Assembly (NCBI GenBank): GCA_016210935.1
Contig: JACQTH010000006.1
Coordinates: 1 to 9,261 of the forward strand
DNA length: 9,261 bases
Reading direction: 5' to 3'
Origin: Acidobacteriota bacterium
Lineage (GTDB): Bacteria > Acidobacteriota > Vicinamibacteria > Vicinamibacterales > JACQTH01
Shown: positions 1 to 6,369 of the stretch, one piece after another
How positions within the stretch are numbered: the stretch's first letter is position 1
How the letters are laid out: every line of letters starts with the position of its first letter
Position numbers and translations under genes: made by a program
Notes under the pieces: model-generated
What the model was told of the DNA's origin: nothing
The model's database searches: none
What the model saw: only the letters and a program-made list of their open reading frames with translations

Positions 1-1877
1 GCGCGATCCATGATGAAGCGAAAGCGCGCGCTCGCGTCTTTGCCCATCAGCTCGTTGATGACGCGATCGGTCACGATCTGATCCGAGACGTCGACGCGGA
101 GCAGCCGGCGCGTCCTCGGGTTCAGCGTGGTCTCCCAGAGCACTTTGGGCATCATCTCGCCGAGCCCTTTGAACCTCGTGATTTCCGGCTTGCTTCTGCC
201 GTTGCCGTGCTTCTTCAAGATCGCATCGCGCTGCGCGTCGTCGAGGGCCCAGAAGGTGTCCTTGCCGATGTCGATGCGATAGAGCGGCGGCTGGGCGAGG
301 AACACCTTGCCATTCGTGATGAGAAGCGGCATGTGGCGGTAAATGAACGTCAGCAGCAGCGTGGCAATGTGATTGCCGTCGGAGTCGGCATCCGCGAGGA
401 TAATCACCTTGCCGTACCTCAGGCGTGTCAGATCGAAGTTCTTGCCCACCCCGCATCCCAGCGCCGTCACGAGATCCGCGAGCTCCTTGTTCTCGAGCAC
501 CTTCGCGAGCGACACGCTTTCGGTGTTCAACACCTTCCCGCGAAGCGGCAGGATCGCCTGGCGGGTGCGGTCGCGCCCCTGCTTCGCCGATCCGCCCGCC
601 GAGTCGCCTTCGACGATGAACAATTCGCTCGTGTCGGAGCCGGGATGGAGGCAATCGCTCAACTTGCCGGGAAGATTCAGGCGGTTCGATGACGACGCTT
701 TGCGCGACACCTCGGCCTGCGCCGCGCGGCTCGCTTCGCGCGCCCGCGCGGCCAGGATGATCCGCGCCACAATCGCTTCGGCCGTGCTGATGTTCTGATT
801 CAGCCAGTGCTCGAGCGCCGGCCGCACGGTCGAATCGATGAGCGACACGAGCTCGGGATTGTTCAGCCGATCCTTCGTCTGACCCTGGAACTGCGGCTCG
901 TGGATGAACAGGCTCAGGACGCCGACCAGACCTTCGCGGATATCGTCGGCGGTGATGGTGACGCCTTTGGGCGTGAGGGTGTGCGTGTCGATGAAGTTGC
1001 GCACGGCCTTGCCGAGCCCCGCGCGGAACCCGCTTTCGTGCGTGCCGCCCGATCCGGTCGGAATGCCGTTGACGTAGCTGCGCAGATGCTCGTCGGTCGA
1101 TTCGGTCCATTGCAGGACCACGTCGATCCGCAGGCCGTTTTCGCGGAACAGCATGAACGGCGCTTCGTGCACGGCACGGGCGCCGCGTCCGGTGACGATC
1201 TTTTTCAGGTAATCGATCAACCCCTCGGTGTGTTCGAAGACGGTCTTCTGGTTGGTTGTCTCGTCCTCGAACGTGACCTTGACGCCCTTGTGCAGATAGC
1301 TGGCGACCTCGAGCCGCTCGGCGATGACGGCCGCATCGAATTCGGTCTTCGGAAAGATCGTGGGATCAGGTCTGAAAAAGACCGTTGTGCCCGTGCCCCG
1401 CGACGATCCCAGTTTTTTGACGCCGCTGATGGGGTTGCCTTGCTTGAAGCGTTGCTCCCACAGGGCGCCGTCGCGCTTCGACGTCACGACCAGCTCTTTC
1501 GAGAGCGCATTGACGACGCTGGCGCCGACGCCGTGGAGGCCGCCAGCGGTCTTGTAGACGGCGCGATCGAACTTTCCGCCAGCGTGCAGCATCGTGAAGA
1601 TCACCTCGAGGGCGCTCTTCCTGGTCTGCGGATGCTTGTCGACCGGAATCCCGCGTCCATCGTCCGTGATCGTGACGGAGGTGCCGTCCTTGTGCAGGGT
1701 CAGGCTGATGTTCGACGCATGGCCGTTCATCGCCTCGTCGATCGCGTTGTCGAGGATCTCCCAGACGAGATGATGCAGGCCGGCGGCGCCGACGCCGCCG
1801 ATGTACATGCCGGGCCGTTTGCGGACGGGTTCCAGGCCTTCGAGAACGGTGATGTCTTTGGCGGTATAGGTGCTCAT
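1..1877 (-). CDS. parE: DNA topoisomerase IV subunit B (ParE), C-terminus cut by window edge
   Basis: ATPase subunit of type IIA topoisomerase; with ParC it decatenates and relaxes chromosomes using ATP. Reading from the ATG at 1877, 625 codons are open to the left edge. Visible features: GHKL ATPase fold with E40 and N44 in EILDNAIDEA, the DDGRGIP motif at 72-78, the ATP lid GGLHGVGAS at 112-120, and the QTK lysine at K335; TOPRIM domain with E423 in VEGDSAGG and the metal-binding DADSDG at 496-501. DADSDG followed by NHIATLL, and PLRGKVLNT, resemble ParE more than the TDADVDG form of GyrB, and the length (about 635 expected; E. coli ParE is about 630) lacks the GyrB insertion. Only about ten C-terminal residues should be missing. 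The start overlaps the stop of the preceding small gene as ATGA, suggesting translational coupling. GyrB is the alternative name but less likely. Confidence 0.93.
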   Translation of the reverse strand, partial: MSTYTAKDITVLEGLEPVRKRPGMYIGGVGAAGLHHLVWEILDNAIDEAMNGHASNISLTLHKDGTSVTITDDGRGIPVDKHPQTRKSALEVIFTMLHAGGKFDRAVYKTAGGLHGVGASVVNALSKELVVTSKRDGALWEQRFKQGNPISGVKKLGSSRGTGTTVFFRPDPTIFPKTEFDAAVIAERLEVASYLHKGVKVTFEDETTNQKTVFEHTEGLIDYLKKIVTGRGARAVHEAPFMLFRENGLRIDVVLQWTESTDEHLRSYVNGIPTGSGGTHESGFRAGLGKAVRNFIDTHTLTPKGVTITADDIREGLVGVLSLFIHEPQFQGQTKDRLNNPELVSLIDSTVRPALEHWLNQNISTAEAIVARIILAARAREASRAAQAEVSRKASSSNRLNLPGKLSDCLHPGSDTSELFIVEGDSAGGSAKQGRDRTRQAILPLRGKVLNTESVSLAKVLENKELADLVTALGCGVGKNFDLTRLRYGKVIILADADSDGNHIATLLLTFIYRHMPLLITNGKVFLAQPPLYRIDIGKDTFWALDDAQRDAILKKHGNGRSKPEITRFKGLGEMMPKVLWETTLNPRTRRLLRVDVSDQIVTDRVINELMGKDASARFRFIMDR

Positions 1878-2143
1878 TCCAGAAACATGATCGACTGATG
1901 TGACGGAACGTCGAAGCGCCTCCGGCACGTCGTGCAGGTGACCGTGTCATCGACCCGAATCAAATAGTTTCGCAGCTTCGCAAACATCGCGCGGTCGCGC
2001 TCGTTGGCACCGCGCGGTACCTGGGGCTTCCTCGTCCGGCGAATCCAGCGGACGCCGTACTCCGATTGCCGGCGGCAGAAGGGGCAGGTCATCGTCTGCG
2101 GTCGCGTCTCGGGGCGTTCATCGAAAAAGTCGCGTTCGTGCAT
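1874..2143 (-). CDS. Small basic protein with two CxxC pairs (zinc-ribbon-like), between parC and parE
   Basis: An 89-residue protein of unknown function. It has two cysteine pairs, CPFC at 20-23 and CTTC at 70-73, spaced as in a zinc ribbon. The roughly 45 residues between them are rich in Arg/Lys (for example RWIRRTRK at 32-39), which would suit nucleic-acid binding. I do not recognise a named family. The frame is open further upstream to 2260, but that stretch only translates the intergenic repeats, so I start at the ATG at 2143. An internal ATG at 2092 (product 72 residues, beginning MTCPFC) is equally possible; neither has a clear Shine-Dalgarno. The stop TGA overlaps the parE ATG, so the two are probably co-translated. 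It lies 125 bases after parC on the same strand. Zinc binding and any role with topoisomerase IV are inference. Confidence 0.72.
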   Translation of the reverse strand: MHERDFFDERPETRPQTMTCPFCRRQSEYGVRWIRRTRKPQVPRGANERDRAMFAKLRNYLIRVDDTVTCTTCRRRFDVPSHQSIMFLE

Positions 2144-2156
2144 AATGACAGTAAAT

Positions 2157-2268
2157 AGTTGGCAGTAGGCAGTGTGCAGTGGGCGGTGTCCTTTTGGAAA
2201 CGGGCCGCGCAGCGGCGCGGCCCTGTTCAAACGACGCCCTGCTAACTGCCCACTGCCCACTGTTCACT
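2157..2268. repeat. Inverted pair of degenerate 7-base tandem arrays (GGCAGT type)
   Basis: The left arm, 2157-2184, is a run of units such as GGCAGTA, GGCAGTG and TGCAGTG. The right arm, 2241-2268, is the same kind of array on the other strand. Aligned by hand, the left arm matches the reverse complement of the right at 21 of 28 positions. The arms enclose a GC-rich hairpin (2202-2223) and fill almost the whole gap between parC and the small Cys-pair gene. The right arm ends just before the parC stop codon. It could form a long imperfect stem in RNA. It looks like a dispersed intergenic repeat, but other copies cannot be seen here. Confidence 0.75.
2202..2223 (-). terminator. Strong GC hairpin downstream of parC; possible terminator or attenuator
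   Basis: GGGCCGCGC (2202-2210) pairs perfectly with GCGCGGCCC (2215-2223) across the loop AGCG. It lies about 45 bases past the parC stop. No T-run follows on either strand, so it is not a classical intrinsic terminator. It may reduce read-through into the small gene and parE, stabilise the parC 3' end, or simply be the core of the surrounding repeat. Confidence 0.5.
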
Positions 2269-4656
2269 TCATGTCTCGCCCATCTGCGGCGGCTCGGGCA
2301 CCACCCGGATGAACTGCCCTCGCTGCAGCAGCTCGCGCCCCTTTCCCCCGCGGCCGGTCACGTCGTATTTCCCGGTGCTGATCGTCTGCAATGCGCCGCG
2401 GCTCGTCTCCACCATCAGCGCATCGCGGTCGCCGCGTGCGGCCACGAAGCCCAGCACCCGATCCTTCCCGCGCTGCAATTTGATCAGGATGACGCCTTTC
2501 CCCGGGCCTGAGAGGAAGTTCACCTCATCGACCTTGCACAGCACCGCGCGGGCCTGCTCGGTTGCGGCGATGATGACTTCGCTGCCCTCGACGCGTTCCA
2601 CGCCCACCACTTCGACGCCTTCGGCCGGACGCGCGAACTTCCGGCCGGCGCGGGTACTCGGCTCGACAAACGGCTCGAGGCCGAACCGGAGGCTGTAGCC
2701 GTCGCTCGTCACCGCCACGGCGTGGACCGGCGGCGGCTCGCCTTCTTTCTTGGCTTGGATGTCGCCGGCGACCCGCGGATCGAGGCTGAGCGCCGCAACG
2801 ATCTTCTCGCCATCCCGGAACTTGAAGAGGCGCTGAATCGGCTCGCCGTAGCCGGTCGAGGCCGGCACGTCGATCAGGCGGCAGGTGTACGCGACGCCGA
2901 AATTCGTGAAGAACGCCACCGACGCGCGCGTGCTGCCCGGCAACACGGCCAGCACCGAATCGCCCTCCCGCAGCCGCGTCGTGGAGACGTCCTTGATCTC
3001 CTTCTGCCGTTTGACCCAGCCGTCGCGCGACACAATCGCGACGTTGTCTTCCTCGACGATGAAGTCGTCTGCGGTGAATTCGAGCTCCTCCGCCGCCTCG
3101 ATGAGCGTGCGTCGCGGGTCGCCGGCCGCTTTCTGAATCTCCTCGATTTCTTGCCGGACGAGCGCCCAGCGGCTGTCTTCGTTCCTGAGCAGCGACGCAA
3201 TCTGGCGCGCGCGCTTGCGCTTGTCCTCGAGCTCGTTCCTGATGACGAGAATCTCGAGCCGCGCGAGCCGGTACAGCTTCAGCTCGAGAATCGCGTCGGT
3301 CTGGTCCTCGTCGAGGCCGAAGCGCTTGATGATCTTCTGCGCGGCGTCGGCTTTGCCGTCGGACTTGCGGATGATGCGGATGATCTCGTCGAGCGCCTCG
3401 AACACCTGCTCGAAGCCTTCGAGAATATGAATCCGCTTCTTGAGCGCCGCCTGCTCGTGCTCCAGCCGGCGGGTGACGACTTCCAGCCGGAAATGGAGAA
3501 AGTGCCAGAGCATCTGGTGAAGATCGAGCCGCTCCGGGCGTCCGACCTCCGGGTTCTCCGTCGGAACGAGACACGTGAGGTTGACGTTGAAGGGGATCTG
3601 GAGCGGCGTGTTCTTGAACAGGTACGCCATGACCAGGTTCTCGTCGGCGTCCCGCTTCAGCTCCAGCTCGATCCGCACATCGTCCGTCGAGAGATCCTTC
3701 ACGTCGACCAGCGGCGGCAGCTTCCGGCTGAGCGCGACCTCCGCGATCCGCTCGACGAGCTGCGCCTTGTTCACCGTGTACGGGATGCTGGTGATGTTGA
3801 TGGCCTTGCCGCCGCGCGTGGGCCGGCCGCTTTCCCATGTGCCGCGCAGGCGGAGCGATCCAGAGCCTGTCTTGTAGATCTGCTTCAGCTCCTCGGGCGT
3901 GTTCAGAATCTGGCCGCCGGTGGGGAAGTCAGGTCCTTTGATGTGGCGAAACAGCTGCACGCTCGACAGATCGGGGTTGTCGAGCAGCTTCAACAGGGCC
4001 GTGCAGACTTCACCGAGATTGTGCGGCGGGATGCTGGTCGCCATGCCGACCGCAATCCCGGTCGCGCCGTTGATCAACAGGTTGGGAATCCGCGCCGGCA
4101 GCACGACCGGCTCGGTTTTCGTGCCGTCGTAGTTGGGGCGGAAGTGAACCGTCTGCCGATCGATTTCGGAGAGGAGCTGATCGCTGAGGCGCGCGAGGCG
4201 GCACTCCGTGTATCGCATCGCGGCCGCGCTGTCGCCGTCCAGCGATCCGAAATTCCCGGAGCCGTCGATGAGCGGATACCGGAGCGAGAACGGCTGCGCC
4301 ATCCGGACCAGCGTGTCGTAGATGGCCGTGTCGCCGTGCGGATGGAAGCTGCCCATCACATCGCCCACGACCTTCGCGCACTTGCGATGCTTGGCGTCGG
4401 CGGTCAGGTTCTGCTGCCACATCGTGTACAGGATGCGGCGCTGCACCGGCTTGAGCCCGTCGCGCACATCGGGGAGCGCGCGGGAGGTGATGACCGACAG
4501 CGCGTAATTGAGGTATCGCGCCTGCGCCGCGTCGTGCAGAGCGACGACGGAGTCTTCGCTACCCGTGGGGGGCGGCGTCGTGCCGCCGCGACCGCGAGTC
4601 TGTTCCGCGATGTCGAGCAGGGGTCGCTTTGCGACCTTCGATGACGATCTGGCCAT
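2269..4656 (-). CDS. parC: DNA topoisomerase IV subunit A (ParC)
   Basis: DNA breakage-reunion subunit, 795 residues; partner of ParE in decatenation. The winged-helix domain carries the QRDR signature HPHGDTAIYDT at 105-115 and the catalytic tyrosine Y149, preceded by R148, in AAMRYTECR. The tower follows (PNLLINGATGIAVGMATSIP, near 190), then a long helical arm and C-gate (about 400-510) and a C-terminal beta-pinwheel (about 520-795). The first blade has no QRRGGRG GyrA box where GyrA would have one, which favours ParC. A GRGGKG stretch occurs only in the last blade, at 768-773. A long Ser/Arg/Pro-rich N-terminal extension (about 35 residues) precedes the conserved core. The ATG at 4656 is the first in frame; the upstream ribosome site is weak (TTTGAGAA), and a palindrome sits eight bases before the start. 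GyrA is the alternative. Confidence 0.92.
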   Translation of the reverse strand: MARSSSKVAKRPLLDIAEQTRGRGGTTPPPTGSEDSVVALHDAAQARYLNYALSVITSRALPDVRDGLKPVQRRILYTMWQQNLTADAKHRKCAKVVGDVMGSFHPHGDTAIYDTLVRMAQPFSLRYPLIDGSGNFGSLDGDSAAAMRYTECRLARLSDQLLSEIDRQTVHFRPNYDGTKTEPVVLPARIPNLLINGATGIAVGMATSIPPHNLGEVCTALLKLLDNPDLSSVQLFRHIKGPDFPTGGQILNTPEELKQIYKTGSGSLRLRGTWESGRPTRGGKAINITSIPYTVNKAQLVERIAEVALSRKLPPLVDVKDLSTDDVRIELELKRDADENLVMAYLFKNTPLQIPFNVNLTCLVPTENPEVGRPERLDLHQMLWHFLHFRLEVVTRRLEHEQAALKKRIHILEGFEQVFEALDEIIRIIRKSDGKADAAQKIIKRFGLDEDQTDAILELKLYRLARLEILVIRNELEDKRKRARQIASLLRNEDSRWALVRQEIEEIQKAAGDPRRTLIEAAEELEFTADDFIVEEDNVAIVSRDGWVKRQKEIKDVSTTRLREGDSVLAVLPGSTRASVAFFTNFGVAYTCRLIDVPASTGYGEPIQRLFKFRDGEKIVAALSLDPRVAGDIQAKKEGEPPPVHAVAVTSDGYSLRFGLEPFVEPSTRAGRKFARPAEGVEVVGVERVEGSEVIIAATEQARAVLCKVDEVNFLSGPGKGVILIKLQRGKDRVLGFVAARGDRDALMVETSRGALQTISTGKYDVTGRGGKGRELLQRGQFIRVVPEPPQMGET

Positions 4657-4664
4657 TTCTCAAA

Positions 4665-4682
4665 CCGAAGCTCAAGCTTCGG
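4665..4682. repeat. Perfect 18-bp palindrome just upstream of the parC start
   Basis: CCGAAGCT (4665-4672) and AGCTTCGG (4675-4682) are exact inverted copies two bases apart. In the parC transcript this would be a 7-bp stem with a UUGA loop, ending eight bases before the ATG. It could affect ribosome access, act as an operator, or be part of the composite repeat that continues to 4741. Confidence 0.6.
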
Positions 4683-4697
4683 CCCGCGAAAACCCTC

Positions 4698-4741
4698 GTA
4701 GCGCCCGCCTTCAGGCGGGCCCGGCTGAAGCCGGGCACTAC
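4698..4741. repeat. 44-bp double-hairpin palindrome (REP/MITE-like) between the MATE gene and parC
   Basis: The element is two 22-base halves that are reverse complements of each other with three mismatches (GTAG...CTAC ends). Each half also folds alone: CCCGCCT/AGGCGGG around TC, and CCCGGCT/AGCCGGG around GA. Such nested symmetry is typical of dispersed REP-like elements. It lies in the 190-bp gap between the MATE stop (4847) and the parC start (4656), and could end or stabilise the MATE transcript. The rest of the gap shows only the stem-loops listed and no gene. Confidence 0.75.
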
Positions 4742-4801
4742 GTCATTGGCTGATGCTTCGTCCCAGTCACGAGATTGAAAGCGAATCGACGGGAAATGCT
4801 T

Positions 4802-4822
4802 GAAGCCGCTGGGGTCGGCTTC
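4802..4822 (-). terminator. Weak stem-loop 3' of the MATE gene
   Basis: GAAGCCG (4802-4808) pairs exactly with CGGCTTC (4816-4822) across a seven-base loop, starting 25 bases after the MATE stop codon. No T-tract follows on the minus strand, so termination is only a possibility. Confidence 0.35.
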
Positions 4823-4846
4823 GGAAAGGAAGTACCCGTCCGCCCC

Positions 4847-6256
4847 TCAATTATGCCCGATATCGACGGCGATCGCCCGCCACTTTTCCTGCCGGAACCT
4901 CAGCACCGACAGCGTGCAGCGCGTGAAATGCCCCAGGAGGATGGCCAGCCAGATGTGCACGGCCTGCAGGCCGAACGCGGCCTGGATCACCAGCACGAGG
5001 CCGACAGGGACGACGACCTGCGAGATCACCGAGATGTAAAACGGGCTTCGGGTGTCGCCGGTTCCCTGCAGGCCGCCGGTATGAACAAGCGCGACCGTAA
5101 TGAAGAACCCCGAGACACTGAGAAAACGCAGGAGCTGCGTGCCCAGACGAAGCACTTCCGGATCCGTCATGCCGAAGATGCCGAGCAGGAGGCGCGGCAC
5201 GATCACGAACAACGCGCCAATTCCACCCGCGACCATCAGGCCGATGCGCGATGCCGCCTCGACCGCCTGCGAACTGCGCTCCGGACAACCTGCTCCGAGA
5301 TTTTGACCGGCGACGGTCGACGTGGCGCCCATCAGACCGACCGATGTCCACGTGATGAACGAAAACAGCTGCGAATAGCAGACCGCGTACGCCGCCTGCG
5401 CCTCCGCGCTTTGCTCGAGCGATCCGATGAAGCGGAGAAGCAGAACGCCGGCAAGGTTCATCGCCACGCCCTGGAACCCGGTCGGCAGGCCGAAGCGGAA
5501 GAGCGAGCGGATGATGCCCCAATCGGGCCTCCATGTCATGGACGTCGTGAAGGTGACGGGCGTGCGATGCGTGAAGAGCAGCCAGAGTCCGATGCTCGAC
5601 ACCGTCACGCTGGCGATCGCCGTGCCGATCGCCGATCCCAGTGTACCGAGTCTTGGAACAGGGCCGAGGCCCGGAATCAGCGTGATGTTCAACGCCGCGT
5701 TCAGAATCGTCATCACGATGCCGAGATACAACGGCGTCCGGGCGTCGCCCGCCGCTCGAAGCGCGCCGCCGAGCATGAAGTACATCAGCATGCCGATGCC
5801 GCCCATGAACGTCATTCGGAGGAAGGGCAGCGCTTCGGTTTTCACGTCAGGGGCGGCGTTGACCTGATCGAGCAGCCACGGAGACAGCACATAGCCGAGC
5901 GGCGCCATGACGATGGCGCCGAGGAACAGCGAGCAGATGAAGGCCTGGTAGACCACGCGATTGACCTTGTCCTGATCGCCCGCGCCGGCGAAGCGCGCCA
6001 CCAGCACGCCCATTCCGCTGTACATCGAGGCGATGAAGACGATCACGACCAGAAAGATCTGCCAGCTGACACCGATCGCCGCATTGGCGGTATAGCCGAC
6101 GAAGTGGCCGACGAGCGCGTGGTCGACGATGCCCTGCAGGCCCGCGATCATGTTCTGGAGCATCGTCGGCCACGCCATCTTCCAGACGGCGTGCGCGATC
6201 GGACCTTCAACGATCGATCGGTCGAGTTTTCGGGGGGAGCGCGCCGGGGTTGCCAC
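4847..6256 (-). CDS. MATE family efflux transporter
   Basis: Inner-membrane multidrug/toxin exporter of the MATE family, normally driven by a Na+ or H+ gradient. With the GTG start at 6256 it is 469 residues, the usual size, with about 12 hydrophobic segments in two homologous six-helix halves. The duplicated family motif is seen twice: GALRAAGDARTPLY at about 165-178 and GGLQGTGDTRSPFY at about 394-407. GQNLGAG near 317-323 is also typical. The frame stays open to 6460, but the extra 68 codons translate an intergenic repeat and the end of the neighbouring gene. The first internal ATG would remove the conserved stretch before MAWPTMLQNM, so GTG 6256 fits best. An extended -10-like TGACATAAT ends seven bases before it, which hints at a leaderless message. 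Substrate cannot be predicted. Confidence 0.9.
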   Translation of the reverse strand: MATPARSPRKLDRSIVEGPIAHAVWKMAWPTMLQNMIAGLQGIVDHALVGHFVGYTANAAIGVSWQIFLVVIVFIASMYSGMGVLVARFAGAGDQDKVNRVVYQAFICSLFLGAIVMAPLGYVLSPWLLDQVNAAPDVKTEALPFLRMTFMGGIGMLMYFMLGGALRAAGDARTPLYLGIVMTILNAALNITLIPGLGPVPRLGTLGSAIGTAIASVTVSSIGLWLLFTHRTPVTFTTSMTWRPDWGIIRSLFRFGLPTGFQGVAMNLAGVLLLRFIGSLEQSAEAQAAYAVCYSQLFSFITWTSVGLMGATSTVAGQNLGAGCPERSSQAVEAASRIGLMVAGGIGALFVIVPRLLLGIFGMTDPEVLRLGTQLLRFLSVSGFFITVALVHTGGLQGTGDTRSPFYISVISQVVVPVGLVLVIQAAFGLQAVHIWLAILLGHFTRCTLSVLRFRQEKWRAIAVDIGHN

Positions 6257-6263
6257 TGAAGGG

Positions 6264-6272
6264 ATTATGTCA
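6264..6272 (-). promoter_or_regulatory. Possible extended -10 promoter for the MATE gene
   Basis: On the minus strand TGACATAAT matches an extended -10 (TG-N-TATAAT with one mismatch). Transcription would begin about seven bases later, at or next to the GTG at 6256. No good -35 box is seen, since the octamer repeats occupy that position. Tentative. Confidence 0.35.
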
Positions 6273-6277
6273 CGTGG

Positions 6278-6368
6278 ATTTGGCGAGTTGGCGATTGGGC
6301 GATTTGGCGATTTATTTTTGGATTCACTAAATAAATCGCGCAATCGCCAGGTCGCGCAATCGCCAAAT
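6278..6368. repeat. Inverted pair of degenerate 8-base tandem arrays (GGCGATTT type)
   Basis: The left arm (6278-6317) is a run of GGCGAGTT, GGCGATTG, GGCGATTT, GGCGATTT. The right arm (6329-6368) is a similar array inverted. Hand alignment of the left arm with the reverse complement of the right gives 32 matches in 40, around an 11-base loop. It fills most of the gap between the FG-GAP stop (6370-6372) and the MATE start, so it may terminate the FG-GAP transcript. The architecture mirrors the repeat at 2157-2268, with a different unit. Confidence 0.8.
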
Positions 6369-6369
6369 T

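Noticed and set aside
807..1898. 363-codon plus-strand open frame opposite parE
   Set aside because: Antisense shadow; the minus strand carries all GHKL and transducer motifs of ParE.
2144..2260. Upstream extension of the small Cys-pair protein
   Set aside because: The added residues translate the inverted heptamer repeat and GC hairpin, so they are unlikely to be protein-coding.
2722..4644. 640-codon open frame on the plus strand opposite parC
   Set aside because: It is the antisense shadow of a high-GC gene: Arg/Glu/Leu/Val-rich low-complexity translation with no domain, while the minus strand encodes full-length ParC.
4775..6259. 494-codon plus-strand open frame opposite the MATE gene
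   Set aside because: Its translation is rich in Arg, Asp, His and Glu with no recognisable motif; the minus strand encodes a complete 12-helix transporter.
6278..6368. CRISPR array
   Set aside because: Units are 8 bases, degenerate and contiguous with no spacers, and the two arms are inverted; no cas genes are present.
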